A stretch of DNA of 64,000 nucleotides, taken from Galerina marginata (lineage: Eukaryota > Basidiomycota > Agaricomycetes > Agaricales > Galerinaceae). Positions 23,663-35,772 of the stretch are shown piece after piece (position 1 is the stretch's first letter; every line of letters starts with the position of its first letter). The notes beneath the pieces are model-generated. The model had not been told where the DNA came from. It searched no databases and worked only from the letters and a program-made list of their open reading frames with translations. The position numbers and the translations under genes were made by a program. The stretch is taken from assembly GCA_023014335.1 (NCBI GenBank), contig JAECYW010000004.1, positions 2,976,001 to 3,040,000 on the forward strand. Reading direction: 5' to 3'.

Positions 23663-26600
23663 TCAGACTAGGTTTTTGAATTTTTTGTTCGAATATCCAG
23701 TCGTGATTCGGCCCATTCCTAATCGCCGTTTAACACCAAAGGCTTGAGGGGCAGAGGTTTTGGGGCTACCTTGCGAAGCACCCGAAGGTTCTATCCGAGG
23801 AACAATATTTCTCGCAGTTGGAAGGTCAGAGACGAGGGAAGGGCTAGGGAAATGCGGTGCCTTCGGCTGTGATGAAAGGACCGACGATGCCGTGGGCTCA
23901 GGAAAAGATGTCATGCCAGTGTCATAATAGTCACTGTAAAAATCATCCTGCCCAACGGGTACTCTCGACAAAGCCGAGGATTTTAGCCCTGAGCTGCACT
24001 CTCCAGGAGGTCTGATTTGGTCGTAGCTAGAAGACAACGCTATCGGTACCGACGAAGAAACCTTGCTTATCGGTGTTCTTGAGAGCAGTGAAAGGCTGTC
24101 ATTGCCTCGATTAGCTTGGGAAGACGAGTTCATTACCAAACTGTTTGAGCTGCGGCCGGAATTGGGCGACGAGCTTGTTGGCTTATCTGCCTGGTTCCGT
24201 GAATCTGGCGTAACGGACGAATACGACGGCGCGGGATTCGTCCCCGGGGGACGGAAGGGAAGGGCAGATTTCGGAGGTGGGGTGCTGATCAAATATGCTT
24301 CATCCACCGCACTAGTCTTGGAAGGTGACCTACTGCGTTGAAGGGTTTGGGATTGACGTGTAGGTTGTGGCTTGCCTGCTGGTCGAATATAACTAGACCC
24401 TTGCCTCGAGGATTCTGCAATTTGAGGTTGAAAAGACATCTCGAAATCATCATCTGTGGTGGAGGAGTAGGTCGTTACCCCCGATTGAATTGAGTGCATA
24501 AATATCCCTGAAGAGGGTGTAAAAGAAGTATTGAAGGTACTCGGTTTTGAGGGTGGCTTCGGATGTTTACTGAAAGGGCCCTTCTTCTTGTAGTCCTTCA
24601 TGAAAGTCGCAGAGATTGAGGCAAGGGCATCGGGCGCGGCGTAGAGGGCTGCGAGATTGGCTTATACAATATTTTAATTACAGACTCAGGAATATTCGAG
24701 ATGAAATGAGTACCTGGTTCTAATGGCGCCGTCGTAATGGAAGATTTAACACCTTTCAATGACATGGTTGACATCTCGCCATACGCATTCTGAAATAGTG
24801 GCTTTACTCGGTCACCACTCAGTTCTCTGGTGCCGTAAATTAAGAGGCGTCGAAATGAAAGAAAGAGAATACTCACAAATCGGCAAGGCGTCGCTCTATT
24901 TCGGCCTCATCGGGAAGTGGCCTGGTTAACACTGTCGATATCACAGATCGATCGCCAGGCAAAAAACGAGGTACGTCGTAGCTGAAAAATCCCTGCACCA
25001 AGAATGAGCAATTTATTATACAGAACGTGCGAGGGATGTTTTCTACTTCATTTTTCCCGCGTACGACAGATACAAAGTCAGAGAGTTTTTTCTCCTTAGT
25101 CTTGCCTCCGACCATCCTTTTCTTAGAGTGAAGAATATATAGAAGGGCCTGGGCTCTTGTGCAAGCGACGTAAAGGAGGCGTCTGGTGAAGTTGTGAACA
25201 AAGGATACCACTCAGGGAGACGTAATACTTACCGCTCTTCGTCAATGTCTTCGGTTCGGTAAAAAGGGAAAGTGTCCTGATCAACTAAGGAGCGGTCAAC
25301 CAGAAGAAGTAATATGCCATAAACAGGATGTACCTGCTGGAATCATCACAACTGGCCACTCCAGACCCTTGGCAGCGTGGCATGTCGAAAGGGTGACTTT
25401 CTGCTCTTTGATCAGATATCGATACATGTGTTCATCAGGTGGTTGAACCTGACCTCTTTGCTTTCATCTTCCGTTTCGTTATCTCCTTCTGAAGAGAGCA
25501 TGGAGGCTTGCAAGAAGTCCCTCAATACAGAACGCCTAATCGGAAAAAGGCGTTAGCACACGTTGAATGGCAATTGAGCGACTTACTCCTCAATAACTGT
25601 GGTTGATGGGCCTTCAGCAGGCTGCGTCTTTTGTTTCTGGGCCTCCGTTTCCACTTCACTAGCGAACGTGATCAGTTCCTGTACGTTCTCCCATCTGCTT
25701 TCCCAGTCTTGCTGAGTTTTCTTGAGGTGGTCTTCATAGTTAATCATGTCAACCAACTTCCGAAGCATGTCGGAAGGAGAGCATTTCTGAGATTAAAACT
25801 AAGCGATCGTGTACGAAAATAAGGGGGAAAGAGCTGACATCTTCATCGAGTTTCCTAAGAGAACGTATAGTCTTCACAAAAGAAACGATTTTCTTCTTGA
25901 CCGAGGGCTTTATATCAGGAACTTTGTTGTCGTAAATTTTCTCGACAAGCTCCAGCTGAGATATTTTGAGCCTTTGTGCCTGGGATGCGACTTCAGATAA
26001 TGACTGAATAAGAACTTCGTTTCAGCGGCGATCATGAACAAAATTGACCGACAATAGGTACCTTATCACCCATCCCACGAGCCGGGACTTTGACTGCGCG
26101 AATAAACGCAGGGTTAAAGCTCGGATTGTCTGCGAGCTGCAGGTACGCCAAAAGGTCTTTGACCTATTAACCAAACTTGAGAAAGAATATCAATGCCAAT
26201 TGTATCCTACGACAGACCTCCATTCGTTCAAAGAACTTATGACCGCCTAGAATTCTGCATGGAATTCCACATTTTTGCAGAGCACTTTCGATAGGACGTG
26301 AGAGTGCATTAAATCGGACTAGAAAACAAATAATTTCAGCATGCCATCACACGTGGCTAGCATATATCTACCCACGAAGGATCACAAAATCTCCCCATTT
26401 GAGGACTCCTCCCATATTTGCAGTGCAGCGTTTAATTTCATCTGCAATAAAATCTGCCTCGTTTTTCTCGTTCTCGAACTTGCCAATAAATGGAGTTGCG
26501 CCGAGCGGATGAGATGTGTGCAACGATTTAGGGATCCGTTTTTTGTCTGGCGATTAATTTAGGTCTGACAATAGAGTCTCAATGTGGAGAGGCTTACCCT

Positions 26601-27952
26601 CTGCAACGATGGCCAAACATGACCTTAAGATCGACGCCGTTGACCGATAATTTTGCTCTAGAAAGATTTGTTCGGTGTTGGGAAAATCTAATAAAATGCT
26701 GGTTAGGTAAGAATAAATATTAATCTGGTGCATCTCACCTTTTCGCATCCTAGATAAGTTTATAACTTCTGCAGAGCGCCATCCGTAGACTGGAAGGCTT
26801 GATTAGTGAAAACAAGTACCAACGAGAATTGAAACTACTTGATTGATCAGGATCCCCGACAATAGTAAGGCACCGCCGAACTGCTATAGCTTTCATAAGT
26901 TCGTATTGCATTGTGTTCGTATCTTGACTAAGGATGGAAAGCGTGGTCAGCGTAAAACGGTCAAGTTCAAAAGGAAATGACTTGCAATTCATCCACGAGA
27001 ATATGTCTACACCACATGACGGACTCTTGGTGAGTAGTGAAAAGTTTGACGCCATATATGAGTAAGTCGTCAAAGTCAAGAGCATTGTTCTCCTTGAGAA
27101 CCTTCTCATAACCTATATAAACTTCAGCCAATATGCGTTGGACCCCTTTCCTTTCCTCTGACCCAGGTGGCTGAGGAGGTAGGTGTCTCTTGGACAATGC
27201 TTCGTTTTTTTCTACCTCTGCATACATCATAGCAGCTGATTGACCCTTAGCCTTTGCTTTCGAGATGGCAGAAGCTGCATTGCCTTCTGAGAGTGTTATA
27301 TCGTGCTTCATCATGTAATCGGAGTACGGGTCCATGAGAGCCCCAATTAACTTTTTACTAAAAATTCAAGACAAGATTATGCGTCTATAAAAATACCAGG
27401 GTTCAACGCATACCTTTCGTCGGCATCGCATATTGTAAAATTTCCATCGAGACCAACCTCGGCTGGGTGCATTCGCAGGTATCTGGCACAGATGGAGTGG
27501 AAAGTTCCCATCTGCAAGGCAGTCGTCTTAACCTTGCCTATTAGTTTGGTAAGCCGGTCGCGCATTTCATTGGCGGCTTTATTCGTAAATGTCACCGCGC
27601 ATATTGTCGCGGGTTGGAGCTTGTGCGTAATAATTAATCGAGCAATCCTACATGTCAGAACCTGGACACTGGGTAAGTCGGGGAAGTATAACGACTTAGA
27701 CAGCGGTCACAGCGCACCTTTGTTTTTCCACTTCCTGGACCAGCCAAAATTTGCAAAGGAATTGTTGGGTCGTGTTCAACAGCTACGGTTCACCATTTGA
27801 AGTCAAAATAAGCTATTACTCTGGGTATAATGGTGCTTACCTCTCAGTTGCGCTGCATTTAATCCATTTAGAACACTGCCCAAGTCGATCGCAGTTGAAG
27901 ATGAGTCAGGTTGGGCGGTGGCAATGGCCCGTGATGGTCCAGGAGTATTCAT
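23663..27952 (-). CDS. SRS2: UvrD/Rep family DNA helicase, Srs2-like
   Basis: Superfamily 1 3'-5' DNA helicase in many exons. The start is MNTPGPSRAIATAQ at 27952. In order: Q-motif region LNGLNAAQLRAVEHDPT, Walker A AGPGSGKT split by an intron, motif Ia AVTFTNKAANEMR and GTFHSICARYLR, motif II HILVDELQDTNTMQY, motif III VGDPDQSIYGWR, motif IV EQNYRSTASIL, and near the 3' end motif VI RRLLYVACTRAQALLYI. The last exon (24601-23663 plus about 60 bp upstream) is a Ser/Pro-rich, probably disordered tail of some 330 residues, the part that in Srs2 carries Rad51- and SUMO/PCNA-interaction segments. The family removes Rad51 filaments and unwinds recombination intermediates in the nucleus. It is divergent from the Ca2+/H+ antiporter gene with 592 bp between start codons. 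Confidence 0.88.
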
Positions 27953-28544
27953 AAGTCAGTAGTGAGTATCTTGAACGACTTCCCGTCTTCAGTTTAAGTA
28001 TTGTAGGTCAACGAAGTAAGAATTCTCGAAGAAACCTTGGGCCTCTTGTCGAGGGGAAATTGGAAAGCAAGTTGAGGTTCTCGCCAACTGTGACGCGTTT
28101 GATGGGACGCGTTGATTGCGCCATCATGTGATGTGACTATCGTGTCAAACCTCACATACTTGTCACGCAAGTATGGAAGTTTCTCTCAACTTCTCGGCGC
28201 TTAGCGTTGACCTACACTTCACAGTTTAATACTTCACGCCTTCTAGTATCTGCGTGCTTGTTTTCGTCAACTGTGACTTTCTGCATGCAAACTCTACCGT
28301 GAAATTCCGCTTGCATTAAATTGAACGTAACATGATCGATTAGGGCAACGACTTTACCAAATGCGGTTCGTTCGAAGATCGGCTGGCCGCATTAGTGGTG
28401 CCAGAACCGCCGTTAGCATGACATTCCTTTTCACCTTCCATTACCTTGACGGACATTGGCACTGGCGGCCTTCATATCATCTACCAGCACATACCAACTA
28501 ACTCACCACCGGACGGTCTGGCAATCTCAAGCCACCTTGCAGTA

Positions 28545-31426
28545 ATGATCCCCAGCCCGGAATTTCTACATCCTGATTCAAGGGCTTCCGACGGCGAAGC
28601 AAACAGTCCAACACTCTCAGTGCGCAGATCAGAATCGCGACTCTCGGATTGTTCGGCGGATTCTGGTTCCAATCTCTTTGTCCAAGGCGATTCTGTCGAG
28701 GGCTCGAGCAGTGCGGGATCTTTACCATATTTCCATCCGTTTGGGTCTCGGGATGTGACATCGTCGCTCAAATCCGAAGAGAAACGCTTTACCTGGTCGA
28801 ACGCCTTTTATGGATGGCGGGTTGCCTTTGGGTCATGTACGTTCAGTAGCATCCAAGCATCTCAACCGACTGATGCGATAACATCCAGGGTTCAATGTTT
28901 GCCTAGTGCTGATACCAATATCAGTGCGTTTCCATCGATAATTGCAGAATGTGCCAGCTAATCCTTTTGCTTCCTAGTGGGCATTGACCCTCAGCGTAAA
29001 GACCTACCACGGACTTACCTTTGCATGTGAGCAAGATATAAGAAATCTCTGACATTGTCTGACTCGCCGCTTTTACCAGTCTGCATTATAGCCTTGATAC
29101 CACTAGTAAGGGTGAGCGCTCCTGTACTTTCTCTAGAGATAAGATTGTTTTATTGATTTTTGACTTAGCTGCACGATTTATCGACGAGAGAGCTTGCCAC
29201 CAGAATTGGAGGTTCGAGAACAGGCTTATTGAACGGCAGCATGGTAATTGGTCACTACTCATTCTTCGGGATCACCAATTGATATGATCGTTATATCCTA
29301 CTAGAGCAATTTGTGAGTGACGTATGATCCATGCATGACTTCTTTGTTTCCAATAAATTGTCCAATTGCAGCGTGGAAGTCGTTGTGGCCGTACGTCCCA
29401 TTCACTCGTAATACTTACGGAAACTCAATTTGGGCCTCTTGTTTCAGATCAGTGCCCTGCGTAAATGCGAGCTTCGGGTGGTCCAATCTACACGTACGTC
29501 AGAATCTGGACGCATCATAACATAACTGATCTTCTCTCCAAAGTCATTGGTTCCATGCTGTGTAAACTTCGTGAGTGATAGGAAAAAATGAACAGTCGCA
29601 AAGTCCTAACCACTGATTCTTATGCGAAGTTCTTGTACTGGGACTTTGTTTCTTTGCAGGCGGTATGCGGTTTTCTGAACAAGGCTTTGATCCCAGTAAG
29701 CCCACTCTCAACAATTTCGAAACTTCTCATCGAAATGTCTTGTCAGCGGCGACCCAAATTCACTCGTCTCTTCTCAGTCTGAGTGTCGGCGCTGTTCTGC
29801 TGCCTGCTGCATATCACTTTACGCTTGGTAACAAGATCGATGCAGAATTCGAGGCACAGAAACAAGACATTTTGCATATGAGCCATGGTGTACGTGTTTC
29901 AAAATATTGGTGGTAGAAACCGTTGACTCATTGTGGTTTAGGTTGCAATTGTCCTATTATTTAGTGAGCGACCATTTTCCTTTACCTGGTTTTATCATTA
30001 ATCGCACTTTGCCGTCTAGTCTACGTGGCATATCTACTATTCCAACTTTGGTCGCACACTTATCTATACAACAACCAACACGACAAGAAAAGCAACAAAC
30101 TATCAACGGTCATTAAAGAGAAACGCGCACACCGCAAGCTACACGATCATGGAAACCATATGAAACGCCATGAGAGTCGGGCAGAAACCGAGACAATAGC
30201 ACATGAACCCTTGTCTCTTGACCCACCACGGAGACCCTTTGTCTCTTCTCCTTTATCCTCGTCTTCCTCTATAACATTGACGAGTCGATCCGAAACACCC
30301 TCAGAGAAGGCTGCATACTTTCCTCCAGGAGCCTCGACGGTTCGCCTCGACCATGAGATGGGAGGCGTTCCGATGTCTCGCTACTCTGCCCATTCCAGCA
30401 ACACCGTCTTTTCAAGTAGCACGTCGGGCGAGCAAATACGCACTCAGTCGAACGACGCTATGCTCAAGGAGGCCAGCCTCAGTTCAGAAAAGAAGAAGCC
30501 GCAAATGAGCTGGTTCTTGACCATTTTTTTGCTCATTGTTGTAACCGGCGTAAATTTATTCACCTATCTTGAACATTTAAGGATGCTAACCAATGCAAAC
30601 AGGCTGTCGCAGTCACTGTAGATTGGTTGGTTGAAGCAATGGATGGGATTTCGGGGACCATTAAGAAAGAATGGGTTGGGCTCATCTTACTTCCTGCAAT
30701 TAGTTCGGTTGCAGGTGCGTTCCTGTCCTTCCTTTCTGGCCTGGATCGCATACGTATACTAATGAATGATCTGCAGAGATCATCACTGCCGTCAAGGTAT
30801 CCGTAAGGGATGAATTAACTCTGAGTGTCAGCGTTGCTGTGGGCTCAACGATTGTAAGTGCAACTTACTTACTGGAGTTGTGCCTTTTATTGACTTGTTA
30901 CCCAAGCAAACCGCTCTCCTTGTTATACCGTAACTCACTCTCGGTATTCAATTGGAGTTTACTTCTCAACAAATTCATAACAGGTTCACTGTCATCCTTG
31001 CTTGGATCATGGACAAGCCCCTCTCGCTGCTAATGGATCCATTTCAATCGATGGTACGAGGCTTCATCTATGCTAGAACCACGTTTAACAGATAATATGT
31101 CCCTAGGTTCTCTACATTGCTGGTACTACCTTTACTTTAATATTTTTTTCGACGCTGACAAAGTTTCAGTGAACACGATGGGCTATGTCGTGGCAGACGG
31201 CAAATCGAATTGGCTCGAAGGTGTCATTCTAATTTGTAAGTATCCGCCGTCGTCTTTTTTGACTCGGTGACGTTGACAGATGATATATAGGTCTCTACAT
31301 TATCATCGCAGTGTCCTTCTGGTTTTATCCAGGTTTGTGAAATCAGTATGCTATGAAGTTATGCTGACATTTCTTTATACAGCACCGAACTTCGAGTACT
31401 CAGCCTGCGATGTCAAGGTAATATAG
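28545..31426 (+). CDS. VCX1: Vacuolar-type Ca2+/H+ antiporter (CAX/VCX1 family)
   Basis: Cation/proton exchanger with two homologous halves. I could join 21 exons (first 28545-28836, last 31383-31426) into 1,788 nt, 595 residues, with every phase consistent. Small exons include 29305-29312 (8 nt), 31107-31122 (16 nt), 29372-29390 (19 nt), 29942-29963 (22 nt) and 30907-30929 (23 nt). The first half has FNVCLVLIPISWALTL, GLLNGSMSNFVEVVVAISALR and LLVLGLCFFAGGMRF. A long hydrophilic Ser-rich loop follows (30060-30500). The second half has the alpha-2 repeat LILLPAISSVAEIITAVKV, VAVGSTIQTALLVIPFTVIL and DGKSNWLEGVILICLYIIIA. The two NxxE/xxAE repeats carry the exchange glutamates. The likely role is calcium sequestration into the vacuole. 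The ATG chosen is the first in the frame; the upstream frame opens on TTG. Confidence 0.92.
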
Positions 31427-31554
31427 AATTAGATTGGACTTCAAATATACCCTGGACACAATATTAGAGATTCTAGCACTCTAAATTATACTCTAATTTG
31501 TACATTATGTACTGTACATACAATTTATATATCAAGGAAGCAATGCAGATTCGG

Positions 31555-33484
31555 TCATTCATCTGGAAGAAGAAACTCTGATATTTGCCCTTTCATGGCT
31601 GTCCTGCTCATTTTCGTGCTTCGCATCACTTCCGCCTCCGACTCATGACCATCATGTCGAGTTGCAGGATCAACAGCAGAGCGGACCCAGAAGGGTAGAG
31701 GGACACTTTCCTTTGACTGCCCTACAGGAAGAGGCGCAGCTGTCCCGCGACTGCTACGGCTCGTTAGCAATGTATGGCATGCATAGCAGAGCCAAGGTGT
31801 CAGAGATGGTGATGGAATTGATGTCGGAGCGGCAGCAAGGGAGGGATTCGTAAGATTTGCTATTTCTTCCTCGGTTAGATGCGGGGGACGTGTATTTCCA
31901 GAGACAGCAGATGATGCTTCTTGGTACGAGCGGATAGATATCCGCGCTTTCCAAGCTTGCACTCCATGCTGAGCAGGACTGAAAGGAGGCTATTAACGGT
32001 TGAGAAGAAGGGGCAATTAGAAGAGCCTTACCGCTCGCAGAGAGCACATATACCGTCCGATCCTTCTTTGGGTGTCAGCTTGGCGCACGTCCGAGCAACA
32101 GTGGAAACTGTTGCAGGATAATCGCTCTCCAACCCAAAAATAAAATCTGTTCCATCAAAAAATGAGAAATACTTCATAATCATTTCAGCCTGAGATCATA
32201 CCGCGGGTCAAAGCACCAATGGCAGTCCTGCCTCCGTCATTCAGACTCCTAGATTCACCAACGACCCGCAATCCACACCACCAATCCCAGATAGCACATT
32301 CCTTCATCCCAATATCTCGAAGTGGGCGAATGACGCGTACTGTCACACCACGCTTTGGCCTTGGACTCCATTCCTCTTGTGCTTCCTCGCCGACCGCAAA
32401 CCCTGCTCCTTGCGCTATTCCGGAAATCAAGTTCACAGATAGCGACGTTAGCGATGTGCCGAGGATTAGATGTGAGGCACTCCGTGAAGCTGATGTATGT
32501 AGGAGTAAGAGTCTTATTAGAATCTGGATAGCACTGTAGAATGCTGTTTGGGTAGGGAGTGAGGACAGGTAAGCCTTCAGCGACGCAAGAGGGGATGACT
32601 CCCGCGTAGAATTGTTCAGGAAGAGATCTAAACACACAGAATGGTAAAAAATCTGTCTGTTGTAGGATCCTAGACTGACCTTCGCCCGACAAATTCATAC
32701 CAAGAGAACTTGCAGAAGCGGCCAAATCACCACCCCCAACACTCCTCCACCAATTCGGATCAAAGCTATCTTCCAAGCGAATCGGAATGAAGTCGAAATT
32801 TGAATCAGAGTAAGTTTCGACGGTAGCACGAATTTCGTTTGTTCTATCTTTTTGCTAAAATGGGAACTAATGAGCAAGAATCAAATTTAGCGAAGGAAGA
32901 CATATGACATACTCCAGGAAACGCACCGCAAACCTCAACATAACAGACTCCTGGTTTCCCTTTCCAGACTCCTTTGTCTGCATTACGGGGGTGCTCTTTT
33001 CCGCCTTTCAACTTCCCGTCTGTATCTTCGTCGCTTCGCGGGGAGAAGTAGGTTTTTGCAACCAGATCCAACATAGCCGTTGAACTTGTTCCGCCTGAAA
33101 GTCCAATTAAAATCGACCCTGAAGCCTTGAGCGCTTTGCGCCTTGGTCCATCTGGAATCGCGTTGATTGAAGGTTCCAGGGATTTACGAAAACGGGTCTG
33201 AATAAGAGGGAAGAAACATGATCTATAGAAGATTGGTTTATGATAAGCAAAGCAATATTACAGGTCCAGGGGATAGAAAAGTCGCACTTGCAGTAAACGG
33301 CATATCGAATAACAACATTTCCTGTGTTTTCCTTGCACTTTACACATATCTTCGTTTTGCCGTCAAATTTCTGGCGTCCTTCGAATTCGTTTTTGAATAA
33401 GATATAGTTCTAAACAAGAAATAACGCGGGCTTACGTGTCATAAGCACATCTTTGTCGACATTGGGGTTTTCACAGGACGACAT
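31555..33484 (-). CDS. NCS2/CTU2: Cytoplasmic tRNA 2-thiolation protein 2
   Basis: Partner of NCS6/CTU1 in making 2-thiouridine at wobble U34 of tRNAs for Lys, Gln and Glu, in the cytosol. The start is MSSCENPNVDKDVLMT at 33484, followed after an intron by a Cys-rich CVKCKENTGNVVIRYAVYCK. The PP-loop region ILIGLSGGTSSTAMLDLV is followed by an acidic loop; SGGTSS replaces the fully active SGGxDS motif, as expected for CTU2. Later come ALKAYLSSLPTQTAFYSAIQ, RPLRDIGMKECAIW, DFIFGLESDYPATVSTVART and paired Cys motifs (ALCERPAQ and LCYACHTLL). The gene is split by several short introns and ends 129 bp from the convergent antiporter gene. A transposon-like tandem element sits 137 bp upstream of its ATG. 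Confidence 0.88.
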
Positions 33485-33613
33485 GGTGAGAGAGGTCGAT
33501 GTCAGTGTAATGGTAGAAAGCAAGTGTGCTGGTTTGACTCGATCATTCTAACTTGCCTTTCCTATCTGAGAACGATAACCGGGCCCGGCCCGAGCTCTTT
33601 TGTACCCAGAATG

Positions 33614-33621
33614 CAGATGGA
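33614..33621. repeat. Left 8-bp target-site duplication (CAGATGGA)
   Basis: CAGATGGA immediately precedes the first element; the same 8-mer follows the second element at 35650-35657. Confidence 0.6.
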
Positions 33622-34632
33622 GGTTCTCCCCCCATTTTACTGGGTATCCGAAAGAGGAAAGAAGAGGAAAAGAAGGGAAAAAAGGAGAGTTTCAATGGAA
33701 ACACAGGGATTTTTCTCGTTTTTTAATTACATAGACAGTACTTCAGATTCCTTTACCTCGCAACGAAATTTACTAAATTTCAATGTTTTTTTTCGAGCGC
33801 GCTTCGCGCGCACAATTTAGTGAATCTGCCTTTATCTATGCGGATTGGTCGTGATATTGACCAGGGGCTCAAAAATATCGGACAGATATGTCAGAAAAAA
33901 AAAGCGGACATCCTGTCAATACAGATACATTATTTTTATCCACAGAAAATGCGAGCCTGCGTTGTGGAAGGCCGTAGCAAGGCTGTAGAGGAAAAGGTGG
34001 CGGATCACACCCAGTGCCAAATCCGGTAATGGCAGGTAACATTGGCTACGGCAGATAACATTTCGATGTTCTGCGCGGTTCAGCAACGGGTTTTTAAAAT
34101 TGTAAAGAGACAGATATTTTATCCGAACGAGTTACTACCTTTCTGCAAAATTTTGAGCTCTGAATGTGTGATTTGAGCCCAGGAGAGTACGTGGAACATT
34201 TGAGATCTTTTTGAGATTTGCAGGCAACCAAACCAGGATATCGGACAATATTTTATCGTTCCTGGGCTTCACCAAAAAATTCTAAAGAGACAGTTTTAAT
34301 GAATATAGGAGCTTCTATGTGCTGGTAAATTTTCATAATTTATAAATTAGAAATGAGCTCAGGAAAGAGCTCGATGTAGGCCAATGTTATCTGCCATTGG
34401 CAGATAACATTGGCTGATGGCAGATAACATATTCATTTATTGAGCCTCATTGAGTTGCATATTGAGAATTCTAAAGAGACAGATTTTATTAAAACATACA
34501 GGCCTATGCATATGTCGAATTTCGTAAAAGTAGGCCACGAGTTGGTCTCAGGAGAGGTGTAACAAAAATTCTGGAGGCTCACTCCGGACTTAGCCGGGCA
34601 GATAACATGCCCAGCACTATGGGCGGTCAACC
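33622..34632. mobile_element. Non-autonomous TIR DNA element, copy 1
   Basis: A 1,011 bp element starting GGTTCTCCCCCCAT and ending ATGGGCGGTCAACC. The first 26 bases match the reverse complement of the last 26 at 19 positions, giving imperfect terminal inverted repeats. It has no transposase; the small ORFs inside (65-70 codons) have no recognised domain. Internal signals: a GCGCGC hairpin at 33797-33811, repeated AAAGAGACAG motifs after 'aattgt/attct', and several GGCAGATAACAT motifs, two of which form a near-perfect hairpin at 34381-34413. The 8-bp flanking duplication would suit a hAT-type transposase, although the ends do not start with CAGGG. A second copy follows after CAGATG. Confidence 0.65.
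34381..34413. repeat. Hairpin palindrome inside element copy 1
   Basis: CCAATGTTATCTGCC and GGCAGATAACATTGG pair perfectly over 15 bp with a 3-nt loop. The arm motif GGCAGATAACAT recurs nearby, and the same structure is at 35398-35430 in copy 2. Confidence 0.75.
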
Positions 34633-34638
34633 CAGATG

Positions 34639-35649
34639 GGTTCTCCCCCCATTTTACTGGGTATCCGAAAGAGGAAAGAAGAGGAAAAGAAGGGAAAAAA
34701 GGAGAGTTTCAATGGAAACACAGGGATTTTTCTCGTTTTTTAATTACATAGACAGTACTTCAGATTCCTTTACCTCGCAACGAAATTTACTAAATTTCAA
34801 TGTTTTTTTTCGAGCGCGCTTCGCGCGCACAATTTAGTGAATCTGCCTTTATCTATGCGGATTGGTCGTGATATTGACCAGGGGCTCAAAAATATCGGAC
34901 AGATATGTCAGAAAAAAAAAGCGGACATCCTGTCAATACAGATACATTATTTTTATCCACAGAAAATGCGAGCCTGCGTTGTGGAAGGCCGTAGCAAGGC
35001 TGTAGAGGAAAAGGTGGCGGATCACACCCAGTGCCAAATCCGGTAATGGCAGGTAACATTGGCTACGGCAGATAACATTTCGATGTTCTGCGCGGTTCAG
35101 CAACGGGTTTTTAAAATTGTAAAGAGACAGATATTTTATCCGAACGAGTTACTACCTTTCTGCAAAATTTTGAGCTCTGAATGTGTGATTTGAGCCCAGG
35201 AGAGTACGTGGAACATTTGAGATCTTTTTGAGATTTGCAGGCAACCAAACCAGGATATCGGACAATATTTTATCGTTCCTGGGCTTCACCAAAAAATTCT
35301 AAAGAGACAGTTTTAATGAATATAGGAGCTTCTATGTGCTGGTAAATTTTCATAATTTATAAATTAGAAATGAGCTCAGGAAAGAGCTCGATGTAGGCCA
35401 ATGTTATCTGCCATTGGCAGATAACATTGGCTGATGGCAGATAACATATTCATTTATTGAGCCTCATTGAGTTGCATATTGAGAATTCTAAAGAGACAGA
35501 TTTTATTAAAACATACAGGCCTATGCATATGTCGAATTTCGTAAAAGTAGGCCACGAGTTGGTCTCAGGAGAGGTGTAACAAAAATTCTGGAGGCTCACT
35601 CCGGACTTAGCCGGGCAGATAACATGCCCAGCACTATGGGCGGTCAACC
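34639..35649. mobile_element. Non-autonomous TIR DNA element, copy 2
   Basis: Exact-looking repeat of 33622-34632 at a constant offset of 1,017 bp. The predicted ORFs inside are residue-for-residue the same in both copies, and I saw no base difference in the stretches compared. The copies are separated by CAGATG (34633-34638). The right end is followed by CAGATGGA, as on the far left. The right edge is 123 bp upstream of the AIG2-type gene's ATG, so both copies lie in the shared promoter between that gene and CTU2. Confidence 0.65.
35398..35430. repeat. Hairpin palindrome inside element copy 2
   Basis: Same 15-bp stem and 3-nt loop as at 34381-34413. Confidence 0.75.
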
Positions 35650-35657
35650 CAGATGGA
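35650..35657. repeat. Right 8-bp target-site duplication (CAGATGGA)
   Basis: Matches the left flank at 33614-33621. Confidence 0.6.
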
Positions 35658-35772
35658 TGTCTTTGCGCTCGCCACCGTCACCCCTGCCTTGAACCGGCCA
35701 TATCCTCACTCCAGTTTGGACCCACCTGTGGAGAGCTGTTACATCCTGCTTTTGGACCCCTAGGATTCCTAT

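Noticed and set aside
33622..35649. LTR retrotransposon with two identical LTRs
   Set aside because: The copies are directly adjacent with only 6 bp between them, have no internal region, and do not begin TG and end CA. Inverted, not direct, terminal repeats are seen.
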